NCBI GenBank assembly: GCA_001798265.1
Contig: MGRR01000005.1
Location: 11,029-17,996, forward strand
Length of the DNA stretch: 6,968 bases
Source: Deltaproteobacteria bacterium RIFCSPHIGHO2_12_FULL_43_9
GTDB lineage: Bacteria; Bdellovibrionota; O2-12-FULL-43-9
Reading direction: 5' to 3'
Shown here: in pieces, positions 1 through 5,474 of the stretch
How the letters are laid out: each line of letters opens with the position of its first letter
Position numbering within the stretch: position 1 is the first letter of the stretch
Translations under genes and position numbers: made by a program
Notes under the pieces: model-generated
The model's database searches: none
What the model was told of the DNA's origin: nothing
Seen by the model: the letters and a program-made list of their open reading frames with translations, nothing else

Positions 1-257
1 CCACCTATGACGAATGTAAGTTTGTGGGTTCCTCTATCCCCGGTTTCTTGAATCCATTTGGCAAACCCCTGGCTAGTAAGGTGCTCCCCTGTTTCATCAA
101 GGAGCACCAGTTTGCCGGTATTCGGAATCTTTGTTTTCAAATTAATTTCTCTAAGTTCAATTGGAGAGAAACATTTGATTCGTTTCATATAATGATTGCA
201 AAGTGATTTTATAGAGGGATCTTTTAATTTTGAAATTGCGAGGATTTCTATGTTCAT
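1..257 (-). CDS. rlmH: 23S rRNA (pseudouridine1915-N3)-methyltransferase RlmH, 3' part cut by window edge
   Basis: RlmH is a SPOUT-family enzyme that uses S-adenosylmethionine to methylate N3 of pseudouridine 1915 in helix 69 of 23S rRNA, acting on the assembled 70S ribosome. I translated 85 codons from the ATG at 257. The family landmarks are the LVLLDETGEHLTSQGFAKW stretch (about residues 50-68) and LTFVIGG (from about 80), which begins the SAM-binding knot. The C-terminal half lies beyond the window. The ATG overlaps the rsfS stop as ATGA, implying translational coupling. Oddity: the segment between the ELREI strand (about 34-38) and the LLDETG motif is about 19 residues shorter than in E. 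coli RlmH, where a helix with EGE lies. The reading frame is open throughout, so this is a compact variant rather than an obvious frameshift. Confidence 0.93.
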   Translation of the reverse strand, partial: MNIEILAISKLKDPSIKSLCNHYMKRIKCFSPIELREINLKTKIPNTGKLVLLDETGEHLTSQGFAKWIQETGDRGTHKLTFVIG

Positions 258-652
258 AGCCTGCGCTTTTTGGTCCAGATTAATTCCGGCGTTTCTTCTT
301 CTTTTATGGTTTCCCCGCTCATTTTTATTCTCGGGGCGTTTTGCCACAGTGCCTCTAAATCAAAATGGTATCTCAGGTCAGGGGTAAAGAGGTGGACAAC
401 AACATCCCCCATATCTATAACAATCCAGTTTGCCTGTTTATACCCCTCAATGCGGGGTGATTCCTCTGTGGTTTTATAATAGGTCTCAATTTCGTCGGCT
501 ATCGTCTGTATCTGCCTGCTGGACGTTCCCGAGACTATTACAAAAAAATCGGCAATATTCGAAATATCCCCGATTTTTATTATTGTGAGGTTTTGCCCTT
601 TCTTCTCCGAGGCAATTCCCGCGCATTTTAAAGCCAGTTCTTTTGAGGTCAT
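254..652 (-). CDS. rsfS: Ribosome silencing factor RsfS
   Basis: RsfS (DUF143/Iojap family, 132 aa, a normal length) binds ribosomal protein L14 on the free 50S subunit and blocks joining to 30S, shutting down translation in starvation. Family signatures are visible: ADFFVIVSGTSSRQ (residues 34-47), then EGYKQANWIVIDMGDVVVHLF (about 69-89) and RYHFDLEALW (94-103). The C-terminal 20 or so residues are a charged tail. The ATG shares one base with the nadD stop (TAATG) and the stop overlaps the rlmH start (ATGA). There is no convincing Shine-Dalgarno sequence before the ATG, consistent with translation coupled to nadD. The nadD-rsfS-rlmH order is a widely conserved neighbourhood, which supports the call. 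Confidence 0.96.
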   Translation of the reverse strand: MTSKELALKCAGIASEKKGQNLTIIKIGDISNIADFFVIVSGTSSRQIQTIADEIETYYKTTEESPRIEGYKQANWIVIDMGDVVVHLFTPDLRYHFDLEALWQNAPRIKMSGETIKEEETPELIWTKKRRL

Positions 653-1299
653 TAAGACTTGGCCCCATAGAGCCCGTATTTCATAATGTAGTCTAAGACC
701 GGTTGAGGGACCATCTTTGAAATTGGAATATCTTTTTTAATCCTTTCTCTAATCTCCGTGGAATGAATATTGAAAGGGGAGCAGTTTTCAAAATATATTT
801 TAAAGCCCTGTTTGTTTACGAATGCGTCATCAAAATCCCCCCTTTGATATTTTGATATTAATGTCCCCGGTAAAACCCCGAGCGGAAAATCAATACCCGG
901 GGGAACAATCACTATAAAGTGCATGAGTGAAAATAGTTTGGGATATTCCTTCCATTGTCTCATTAAGCTGAAAGAATCATATCCGACAATCCAAAAATAT
1001 TCATTGTCCTCACCCAGGCTGTTTTTCAGGTGAGTAATTGTATCAATGGTGTATGAGACCCCCTGTTTGTCTAATTCAATTGTTGAGAGTTCGGCATTTG
1101 GGACCTCCTTTATTGCCAGCTCCACCATGTTCCTTCTGTGTTCGGGTCCCGCCAGAAGTTTTGGATCTTTTAGGGGGGTATTGCAGGTTGGTATAAAAAA
1201 TAGACGGTCAAACTGATATCTCTGTTGCAAGGTCTGAGCGGCTAGAATATGGCCATTATGAATAGGGTTGAATGATCCGCCGAAAATTCCAATCTTCAC
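652..1299 (-). CDS. nadD: Nicotinate-nucleotide adenylyltransferase NadD, GTG start
   Basis: NadD transfers AMP from ATP to nicotinate mononucleotide, giving deamido-NAD in the cytoplasmic NAD synthesis pathway. The protein is 215 aa, normal for the family. The nucleotidyltransferase loop GGSFNPIHNGH is at residues 7-17, with the HxGH signature at 14-17. IVGYDSF (104-110) matches the family's substrate-binding strand, and STEIR (180-184) is the second ATP-binding motif (usually SSTxIR). The end, VPQPVLDYIMKYGLYG, is typical. The start is GTG, supported by a strong ribosome binding site (AGGAAGGA) six bases upstream and by position of the GGSFNP motif. The GTG overlaps the obgE stop as GTGA. 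In Geobacter-like genomes proB often lies between obgE and nadD; here it is absent. Confidence 0.97.
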   Translation of the reverse strand: MKIGIFGGSFNPIHNGHILAAQTLQQRYQFDRLFFIPTCNTPLKDPKLLAGPEHRRNMVELAIKEVPNAELSTIELDKQGVSYTIDTITHLKNSLGEDNEYFWIVGYDSFSLMRQWKEYPKLFSLMHFIVIVPPGIDFPLGVLPGTLISKYQRGDFDDAFVNKQGFKIYFENCSPFNIHSTEIRERIKKDIPISKMVPQPVLDYIMKYGLYGAKS

Positions 1300-2291
1300 A
1301 GTGCATCCTTCCTGAACAGGGTCTGAAGCAGTGAGTTTATACCTTTTCCGGTTATTGCAGAAATTGATAACACCTCAAACCCTGATTTCCTAAAGTTTTC
1401 TTCATAAGAGCGAATTGTAGATATGTCATCAATAGTATCAATTTTTGTCAAAAGGATTGTTTGTTGTTTTTTAGACAGCTCCACGTCAAATTCCCTTAAT
1501 TCCTTCATAATATTATTAAATCTGTAGTTTACCATATCTATGTTCGCGTCACTTATATCAATTAAATGCAGTAGTTTTCGGGTTCGTTTCAAATGACGGA
1601 GGAAATGGATTCCCAGACCACGACCTAAATGAGCCCCCTCAATTAAACCTGGGATATCGGCAACAACACACACCTGTTCGTAGGCTGAAACAACCCCGAG
1701 CATTGGAGAAAGGGTTGTAAAAGGATAATCCGCAATCTTGGGCTTGGCTTCAGAAATTCTGCTAAGTAGCGTAGATTTTCCTGCATTTGGATAGCCAAGC
1801 AGTCCTACATCCGCCAAGAGTTGAAGCTCCAATCTCAGGTTTAAGGTCTCACCGGGTTCACCCGGTTGGGCAAATTTGGGTGCCCTGAATGTTGATGACT
1901 TAAAATGCTCGTTACCCTTTCCCCCTCTTCCGCCTTTTGCAAGTAGAAGAGGTTCATTTATTTTCGTCAGATCAGCAATCTCTTCCCCGCTATCCCTGTT
2001 GTAGATAATAGTTCCGGGAGGGACGGTGATGGTTATAAAATCGCCATCTTTGCCCCTTTTTCTGGTGCCCCCACCCCCCTTTCCGTCGCCTGCGCGAAAT
2101 ATAGATTTATTCTGAAAGATTGATAGCGTGCTAAGGCCCGAGTCAGCCTTGATAAAGACATCCCCACCCCTTCCACCATCACCACCATCAGGGCCGCCAA
2201 AAGGGATGAATTTTTCTCTGCGAAACGAAACAGCCCCAGCCCCACCTTTTCCAGAGTGGACTGTTATGAAGGCCTCATCTACAAACTTCAT
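1296..2291 (-). CDS. obgE: GTPase Obg (CgtA), ribosome assembly and stress regulator
   Basis: Obg is an essential GTPase that binds the 50S subunit during late assembly and links growth to guanine nucleotide levels. The protein is 331 aa. The glycine-rich Obg fold fills about residues 1-158 (GKGGAG, GGPDGGDGGRGGDV, GKGGGG and GGRGGKGN are clear). The G domain follows: G1 GYPNAGKST at 166-174, switch I TT at 192-193, G3 DIPG at 212-215, G4 TKID at 282-285 and G5 SAITGKG at 311-317. The protein ends just after the G domain, so the variable C-terminal OCT domain found in Bacillus and the long E. coli tail are absent. G4 has Thr where Asn is usual, a substitution I recall in some Obg proteins. 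It lies 27 bases after rpmA and overlaps nadD by four bases. Confidence 0.98.
   Translation of the reverse strand: MKFVDEAFITVHSGKGGAGAVSFRREKFIPFGGPDGGDGGRGGDVFIKADSGLSTLSIFQNKSIFRAGDGKGGGGTRKRGKDGDFITITVPPGTIIYNRDSGEEIADLTKINEPLLLAKGGRGGKGNEHFKSSTFRAPKFAQPGEPGETLNLRLELQLLADVGLLGYPNAGKSTLLSRISEAKPKIADYPFTTLSPMLGVVSAYEQVCVVADIPGLIEGAHLGRGLGIHFLRHLKRTRKLLHLIDISDANIDMVNYRFNNIMKELREFDVELSKKQQTILLTKIDTIDDISTIRSYEENFRKSGFEVLSISAITGKGINSLLQTLFRKDAL
1306..1313 (-). promoter_or_regulatory. Ribosome binding site that fixes the nadD GTG start
   Basis: AGGAAGGA on the minus strand lies inside the last codons of obgE, six bases before the nadD GTG. It is the best Shine-Dalgarno match in this gene cluster and supports the rare start codon. 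Confidence 0.75.
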
Positions 2292-2318
2292 TGATCTGAT
2301 CCTGTAAATGAAGGGGCA

Positions 2319-2579
2319 TTAAGCCGCGGATGGATATACGCTGATTCTTGTCCGACGTTTGGAATGCGGTTCGAATTTTACAAGTCCCTTTACAAGTGAA
2401 AAGAGTGTCCAATCGCGACCGATACCGACGTTAAGTCCGGCATGCCATTTTGTGCCGTTTTGCCTGACAAGTATTGTGCCTGGATTTACAATCGCACCGG
2501 AATGCCGCTTTACTCCAAGCCGCTTGCTCTGACTATCACGACCGTTTCGGGTACTGCCACCAGCTTTATGACTTGCCAT
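2319..2579 (-). CDS. rpmA: 50S ribosomal protein L27
   Basis: L27 sits near the peptidyl transferase centre of the 50S subunit, where its flexible N-terminus helps position tRNA. The protein is 86 aa, the usual length. It starts MASHKAGGSTRNGRDSQSKR and contains LGVKRHSG, ILVRQNGTKWHAG and NVGIGRDWTLFSLVKGLVKFE, all family hallmarks. The start was placed at the ATG at 2579 because the mature family begins with MAHKKAGGS or similar. The open frame runs 23 codons further upstream, but that part reads through the palindrome and has no L27 character. There is no cleavable N-terminal extension of the Firmicutes kind. The sequence before the ATG is A-rich with no clear Shine-Dalgarno element. It is cotranscribed with rplU, separated by 104 bases holding the 50-bp palindrome. 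Confidence 0.97.
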   Translation of the reverse strand: MASHKAGGSTRNGRDSQSKRLGVKRHSGAIVNPGTILVRQNGTKWHAGLNVGIGRDWTLFSLVKGLVKFEPHSKRRTRISVYPSAA

Positions 2580-2614
2580 AATTTTTTTGGCCGTTGAAAA
2601 TTGGCAACTTGCGC

Positions 2615-2664
2615 GGGGACAGACATCTTTGTGAACTGTACAGTTCACAAAGATGTCTGTCCCC
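2615..2664. repeat. Perfect 50-bp palindrome between rplU and rpmA (REP/RAYT-like)
   Basis: The left arm (2615-2639) and right arm (2640-2664) are exact reverse complements with no spacer. The outer ends are GGGGACAGACAT and its complement; the centre is TGTGAACTGTACAGTTCACA. In the rplU-rpmA transcript this would fold into a hairpin of about 25 pairs less a tiny loop. No U-run follows it, so it is not a standard intrinsic terminator. From memory, GGGGACAGACA ends occur on dispersed palindromes linked to RAYT (REP-associated) transposases in Desulfobacterota-type genomes, so I infer a non-autonomous REP-like insertion. It could instead be a regulatory hairpin or protein-binding site. No direct repeat flanking it was evident. 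Confidence 0.9.
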
Positions 2665-2683
2665 AGTCGCTCCTAAACCTTGC

Positions 2684-3127
2684 CTATTTTTGAACAGCCC
2701 CCTTTCTAGTTGTTTTTTTAACTACGCTTTTTTTAGTCCCTGTTTTTGAAGGAGCTTTTCTAGCTGCGCGCTTCAGAACCGGCTTTGCTTCTACTTTTGC
2801 TTTGGAAACCGCACCTGCCGCTTTTATTGCGGTAACCTTAAGCAGGGTAAACGGCTGTCTGTGGCCAAAGGTGCGCTGATATCTATGTCGCCTCTTCTTT
2901 TTAAAGACAAGGATCTTATCAGCCCTTCCCTGAACAAGCACTTCACATGTGACAGATACATCCTTAACCTCTGGGGTGCCGATTTTTACCGCATCCACAT
3001 TCCCCAGCATCAGAACTGAATCGAGCGTAACCGATGAGCCAACCTTTGCATCCAGTTTTTCAACCCTGAACAGGTTTCCCTCAGATACCCTGAATTGTCT
3101 TCCACCACTTTTAACTACCGCGTACAC
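2684..3127 (-). CDS. rplU: 50S ribosomal protein L21 with basic C-terminal tail, GTG start
   Basis: L21 binds 23S rRNA in the 50S subunit. From the chosen start the protein is 147 aa, while the family is usually near 103. The core matches well: MYAVVKSGGRQFRV (1-14), KIGTPEV (48-54), GRADKILVFKKKRRHRYQRT (68-86) and GHRQPFTLLKV (88-98). Residues about 103-147 form an added tail rich in Lys, Arg, Ala, Ser and Thr, low in complexity and probably disordered, like the tail of histone H1. The GTG at 3127 was preferred over a TTG five codons upstream because the family begins MYAV and because GGGAG lies eight bases before it. It heads the rplU-rpmA pair and has its own promoter. Confidence 0.96.
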   Translation of the reverse strand: MYAVVKSGGRQFRVSEGNLFRVEKLDAKVGSSVTLDSVLMLGNVDAVKIGTPEVKDVSVTCEVLVQGRADKILVFKKKRRHRYQRTFGHRQPFTLLKVTAIKAAGAVSKAKVEAKPVLKRAARKAPSKTGTKKSVVKKTTRKGAVQK

Positions 3128-3135
3128 TTTAAAGG

Positions 3136-3140
3136 CTCCC
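3136..3140 (-). promoter_or_regulatory. Ribosome binding site that decides the rplU GTG start
   Basis: GGGAG on the minus strand lies eight bases before the GTG at 3127. The alternative TTG at 3142 overlaps this element, so it could not use it. This moves the start five codons downstream of the longest open frame. Confidence 0.75.
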
Positions 3141-3163
3141 AAAAAAGTTCATCAAAGCTAATC

Positions 3164-3192
3164 TTTATAAATAGTTAGGGTATTTATGTCAA
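3164..3192 (-). promoter_or_regulatory. Sigma70-type promoter for rplU-rpmA, overlapping the rng stop codon
   Basis: On the minus strand, TTGACA (3192-3187) and TATAAA (3169-3164) are separated by 17 bases: a perfect -35 box and a five-of-six -10 box at ideal spacing. The rng stop codon TGA (3191-3189) lies inside the -35 box. Transcription would begin near 3157, leaving about 30 bases of leader before the rplU GTG. The promoter should let L21/L27, and probably the downstream obgE-nadD-rsfS-rlmH genes, be expressed independently of rng. It is the strongest promoter match in the window. Confidence 0.8.
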
Positions 3193-4739
3193 GCTGAAGT
3201 ATCCCCGAATATCTCAAACTGTTCCTGGTGAAAATTCTGGTCGGATTTTACAACAATTAATTTCTCATATTTTTCTTCAAACCATTTTATTGCTGCGGCT
3301 TCTTCCTTCATGAGAAAACTTGCAACCTCCGGATGGGCAAAAATAGAGATTTGCCTGGTATCAATATTGCTTATTTCGCGAATTACCTCCCTGATTATTT
3401 CATAACATACCGTCTCTTTTGATTTAACATAACCTTTTCCTTCGCAGTAAAAACAGTGTTCAGTCAGGCTTCGGATTAAGTCTTCTCTGACCCTTTTCCG
3501 GGTCATCTCGACCAGGCCAAGTTCAGAGAAGAAATAGGTATTTGTTTTTGCTCTATCATGTTTAAGGGCGTCATTTAAAACACGGAAAACCTTTTCCCTG
3601 TTTTCTGGTTTTTCCATGTCTATAAAATCAAGTACGATAATTCCACCGATGTTTCTGAGTCTGAGTTGATGTGCCATTTCACCGGCAGCTTCAAGATTCG
3701 TTTTTAAGATTGTATCTTCAAGGTTTCTTCTGCCTACAAATCTTCCGGTATTTACATCTATGGAGGTTAATGCCTCCGATTGGTCTATAATCAGGTATCC
3801 TCCCGATTTGAGCCAGATCTTACGGGCCATTGCACGATTTACCTCTTCTTCAACGCCGTAATAATCGAAGATCGGAGTTTTCTTGTCATATAAAAAGATA
3901 GAGTTTTTGAGCTTTGGATTATAGTTATCAACGAAATTTCTAATATTTTTAAATGCGTCCTCAGAATTTACGGTAAGCCGACCGACATCTTCAGTGAACA
4001 TATCTCTTATGGCTCTTAACAGAATGTCCAGATCATAATGAATCAGCGCGGGTGATTTTACTTCGTTCGTTGTTTTTTGAATTTCACCCCACAGCCTTGC
4101 CAGGTACTCCATATCCTGTTGGATTACCTCGTTACTTTTGTTTTCTGCCAGGGTTCTGACAATGAAACCGCCGATTCCCTGTGGTCCATTATCTATTATA
4201 TTTCTAAGCCTCTTCCTCTCGTCTTCATTCTGAATTCTGCGTGAAACCCCGATATGGTTTACGGTTGGCATTAAGACGACATATCTGCCCGGAAGAGTGA
4301 TGTGGGTTGTAATTCTTGCGCCCTTTGTTCCAATTGCCTCTTTTGCGACCTGAACAAGAATCTCCTGCCCCTCTTTTAAAAGATCTTGAATCTGTCCCGG
4401 CTCTTTTTTACTCCTTACCCTTAAATGCCTGTGGGCATAGGCCTCTTCTTCGTTTGCAATATCTATTTCGGGTTCTTCCTCATCCTCCATCAATTCAGCG
4501 AAATCAGTTGCGTCGGCATGGATATCTCCAACATATAGAAAAGCGGCCCTATCAAGGCTTATATCTACGAAAGCCGCCTGCATTCCAGGCAGGACCCGTA
4601 CGACCTTGCCCTTATAAACATTTCCGACTATTCCTTTATTGCGTTCACGCTCTACGTGAACTTCAGAGATTTCGCCGTTGGTGAGAAGAGCAATTCTTGT
4701 TTCACCAAATGTAGAATTAATAACCAGTTCCGATGCCAT
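3189..4739 (-). CDS. rng: Ribonuclease G (RNase E/G family)
   Basis: RNase G is a cytoplasmic endoribonuclease that cuts single-stranded AU-rich RNA, matures the 5' end of 16S rRNA and turns over mRNA. The 516 aa fit RNase G, without the long degradosome scaffold of RNase E. The N-terminus (MASELVINSTFGETRIALL) is typical. An S1 RNA-binding domain covers about residues 37-130 (GNVYKGKVVRVLPGMQAAFVD), interrupted by an acidic insertion (about 85-99). Catalytic metal-binding aspartates are D328 in TSIDVNTGRF and D371 in VLDFIDM. The zinc-link signature is HCFYCEGKG (428-436), with C429 and C432; the usual CPxC proline is replaced. AGGA lies five bases before the ATG. It precedes rplU, as in many Desulfobacterota, and its stop codon lies within the rplU promoter. 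Confidence 0.96.
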   Translation of the reverse strand: MASELVINSTFGETRIALLTNGEISEVHVERERNKGIVGNVYKGKVVRVLPGMQAAFVDISLDRAAFLYVGDIHADATDFAELMEDEEEPEIDIANEEEAYAHRHLRVRSKKEPGQIQDLLKEGQEILVQVAKEAIGTKGARITTHITLPGRYVVLMPTVNHIGVSRRIQNEDERKRLRNIIDNGPQGIGGFIVRTLAENKSNEVIQQDMEYLARLWGEIQKTTNEVKSPALIHYDLDILLRAIRDMFTEDVGRLTVNSEDAFKNIRNFVDNYNPKLKNSIFLYDKKTPIFDYYGVEEEVNRAMARKIWLKSGGYLIIDQSEALTSIDVNTGRFVGRRNLEDTILKTNLEAAGEMAHQLRLRNIGGIIVLDFIDMEKPENREKVFRVLNDALKHDRAKTNTYFFSELGLVEMTRKRVREDLIRSLTEHCFYCEGKGYVKSKETVCYEIIREVIREISNIDTRQISIFAHPEVASFLMKEEAAAIKWFEEKYEKLIVVKSDQNFHQEQFEIFGDTSA

Positions 4740-4786
4740 AAAAATCCTTTTCTGGACTGGTCACTTTTGTGATGCGGTAATCGTGG

Positions 4787-4816
4787 ATTAAATTTTAAAC
4801 AGATCATTCCATCCAA
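4787..4816 (-). promoter_or_regulatory. Possible promoter for rng
   Basis: On the minus strand, TTGGAT (4816-4811) and TTTAAT (4792-4787) are 18 bases apart, three-of-six and five-of-six matches to sigma70 boxes. The predicted start near 4780 is about 40 bases before the rng ATG. AT-rich sequence makes chance matches likely, so this is tentative. Without it, rng would depend on readthrough from acyP across 157 bases. Confidence 0.3.
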
Positions 4817-4850
4817 CCCTTCATATATTTTTGAAAAAGAAGAGCATGGT

Positions 4851-4873
4851 TTCATTAAAAGATGTTTAATGAA
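4851..4873. repeat. AT-rich 9-bp inverted repeat in the acyP-rng gap
   Basis: TTCATTAAA and its exact complement TTTAATGAA are separated by five bases, 23 bases past the acyP stop. The stem is almost all A/T and no clear U-run follows on the minus strand, so it is a poor terminator. It could be an operator-like dyad upstream of rng or chance in AT-rich DNA. The rest of the 4740-4896 gap shows only the possible rng promoter and the rng ribosome binding site. Confidence 0.35.
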
Positions 4874-4896
4874 CTCCGCAAAACTATTCATGACCA

Positions 4897-5172
4897 CTAC
4901 TCATATTTAATAATAAAACTTTCAAATTCACCTTCTGCCTCGTCCCATGCAGGCTCAATTTTTAATACCTGAGCCTTTGGCGGGCCTGTGCGACACCAGT
5001 CAAGCAGTCGCGTTAAACTTTTCTCATTACCTTCCGCTACTATCTCTACTGTACCGTCTGGACAATTTCTCACCCAGCCAACCAGGTTGAGTTTAGTAGC
5101 CTCTGCTTGGGTATGGGTGCGAAAAAACACACCCTGAACCCGACCCCAGATTTGTATACGGAGTCGTTTCAT
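4897..5172 (-). CDS. acyP: Acylphosphatase
   Basis: Acylphosphatase is a small cytoplasmic enzyme that hydrolyses acyl phosphates such as acetyl phosphate or 1,3-bisphosphoglycerate to carboxylate plus phosphate. At 91 aa it has the standard length and the ferredoxin-like fold expected of the family. The phosphate-cradle motif GRVQGVFFR (10-18) holds the catalytic Arg18, and GWVRNCPDGTVEI (32-44) holds the catalytic Asn36. The C-terminal strand FESFIIKYE matches the usual F.I.Y ending. The ATG at 5172 is preceded by AAGGGG at a five-base gap. The gene heads the minus-strand series and diverges from deoC. A link with the ribosomal genes behind it is positional only; the physiological substrate is not shown by the sequence. 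Confidence 0.96.
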   Translation of the reverse strand: MKRLRIQIWGRVQGVFFRTHTQAEATKLNLVGWVRNCPDGTVEIVAEGNEKSLTRLLDWCRTGPPKAQVLKIEPAWDEAEGEFESFIIKYE

Positions 5173-5218
5173 AATTACCCCTTAATCTTGAAGTAACTAA
5201 CACTAAACCGGTGATAAC

Positions 5219-5235
5219 TCAAGGAGATTCCTTGA
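5219..5235. promoter_or_regulatory. Perfect dyad overlapping the deoC -35 box, candidate operator
   Basis: TCAAGGA, a three-base spacer GAT, then TCCTTGA form an exact 7-bp inverted repeat. Its right arm overlaps the TTGACT -35 box by four bases (5232-5235), and it also lies about 50 bases upstream of the divergent acyP start. The placement suits a repressor site controlling deoC, since deo genes are commonly repressed by nucleoside- or sugar-phosphate-sensing regulators. No regulator gene is in the window. Short arms mean chance is possible. Confidence 0.4.
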
Positions 5236-5261
5236 CTAATTTAAAAATGGGGTGCTACTTT
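5232..5261 (+). promoter_or_regulatory. Probable promoter for deoC-deoB
   Basis: TTGACT (5232-5237) is a five-of-six -35 box; 18 bases on is TACTTT (5256-5261), a three-of-six -10 box. Transcription would start near 5268. If right, the mRNA leader would have been under 30 bases before the palindromic element inserted, and is now about 200 bases with strong secondary structure. No convincing promoter for acyP was found on the opposite strand of this gap. Confidence 0.45.
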
Positions 5262-5278
5262 GCACGATATTTAAGCTT

Positions 5279-5288
5279 AAAACTGGAG
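5279..5288 (+). repeat. Left copy of 10-bp direct repeat (putative target-site duplication)
   Basis: AAAACTGGAG, identical to 5459-5468. The two copies bracket the palindromic element exactly. Confidence 0.7.
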
Positions 5289-5458
5289 CTCTTTCTGTTT
5301 TTTAGTGGAATCTTACTGCCGTCATTGCGAGCGTAGCGAAGCAATCTCTTGCGCAGAGATTCCTTCGGTCGCTACACTCCCTCGGAATGACGTGGGAGAT
5401 CCTTCGCCTTCGGCTCAGGATGACGATAGTCAGGTTCCACTAAAGTCCGGAAAGAACC
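5289..5458. mobile_element. MITE-like palindromic element with 10-bp flanking direct repeats
   Basis: This 170-bp element fills the gap between the deoC promoter and its ribosome binding site. It is bounded by identical copies of AAAACTGGAG (5279-5288 and 5459-5468), the mark of a target-site duplication. Inside, TTTAGTGGAA (5301-5310) and its exact complement (5435-5444) form inverted ends. The body holds three related units that share GTCATnnnGAG...CGAAG...ATCTC: one forward (5320-5349) and two reversed (5355-5392 and 5396-5425). Units one and two form an imperfect hairpin with a five-base loop (5350-5354). Translation of one strand gives the CRHCERSEAIS string often mis-annotated as protein, typical of this dispersed repeat type. 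It encodes no protein, so any movement must have relied on an enzyme elsewhere. Confidence 0.82.
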
Positions 5459-5468
5459 AAAACTGGAG
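5459..5468 (+). repeat. Right copy of 10-bp direct repeat, including the deoC ribosome binding site
   Basis: AAAACTGGAG, identical to 5279-5288. Its last four bases, GGAG, lie six bases before the deoC ATG and are the likely Shine-Dalgarno site. Duplication on insertion would explain why deoC kept its ribosome binding site. Confidence 0.7.
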
Positions 5469-5474
5469 AAGGGT

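Noticed and set aside
282..285. Obg G4 motif TKID (protein residues 282-285) as a sign of lost GTP binding
   Set aside because: All other G motifs are intact, and Thr in place of Asn at this position is, as I recall, found in some Obg proteins, so it is noted but not treated as a defect.
2580..2648. 23-codon upstream extension of rpmA from a GTG
   Set aside because: It reads through half of the palindrome, has no L27 similarity, and the family N-terminus aligns with the ATG at 2579.
2615..2664. Palindrome as an intrinsic terminator after rplU
   Set aside because: No U-run follows on either strand, and termination there would cut rpmA off from its only clear promoter.
3129..3152. Seven-codon leader frame (MNFFGSL) before rplU, possibly an attenuator peptide
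   Set aside because: It has no ribosome binding site of its own and no alternative hairpins were seen around it; most likely chance.
4316..4684. 122-codon plus-strand open frame opposite rng
   Set aside because: Proline/leucine-rich shadow of a conserved gene, without a plausible start signal or domain.
4740..4897. Small minus-strand open frame (MNSFAEFIKHLLMK...) in the acyP-rng gap, running into rng
   Set aside because: No ribosome binding site, no recognised family, and its second half is rng read in another frame. AT-rich spacer is the simpler reading.
5173..5218. Promoter for acyP on the minus strand (TTGAGT, 17 bases, TAGTTA)
   Set aside because: The -10 box matches the consensus at only two positions; not strong enough to annotate.
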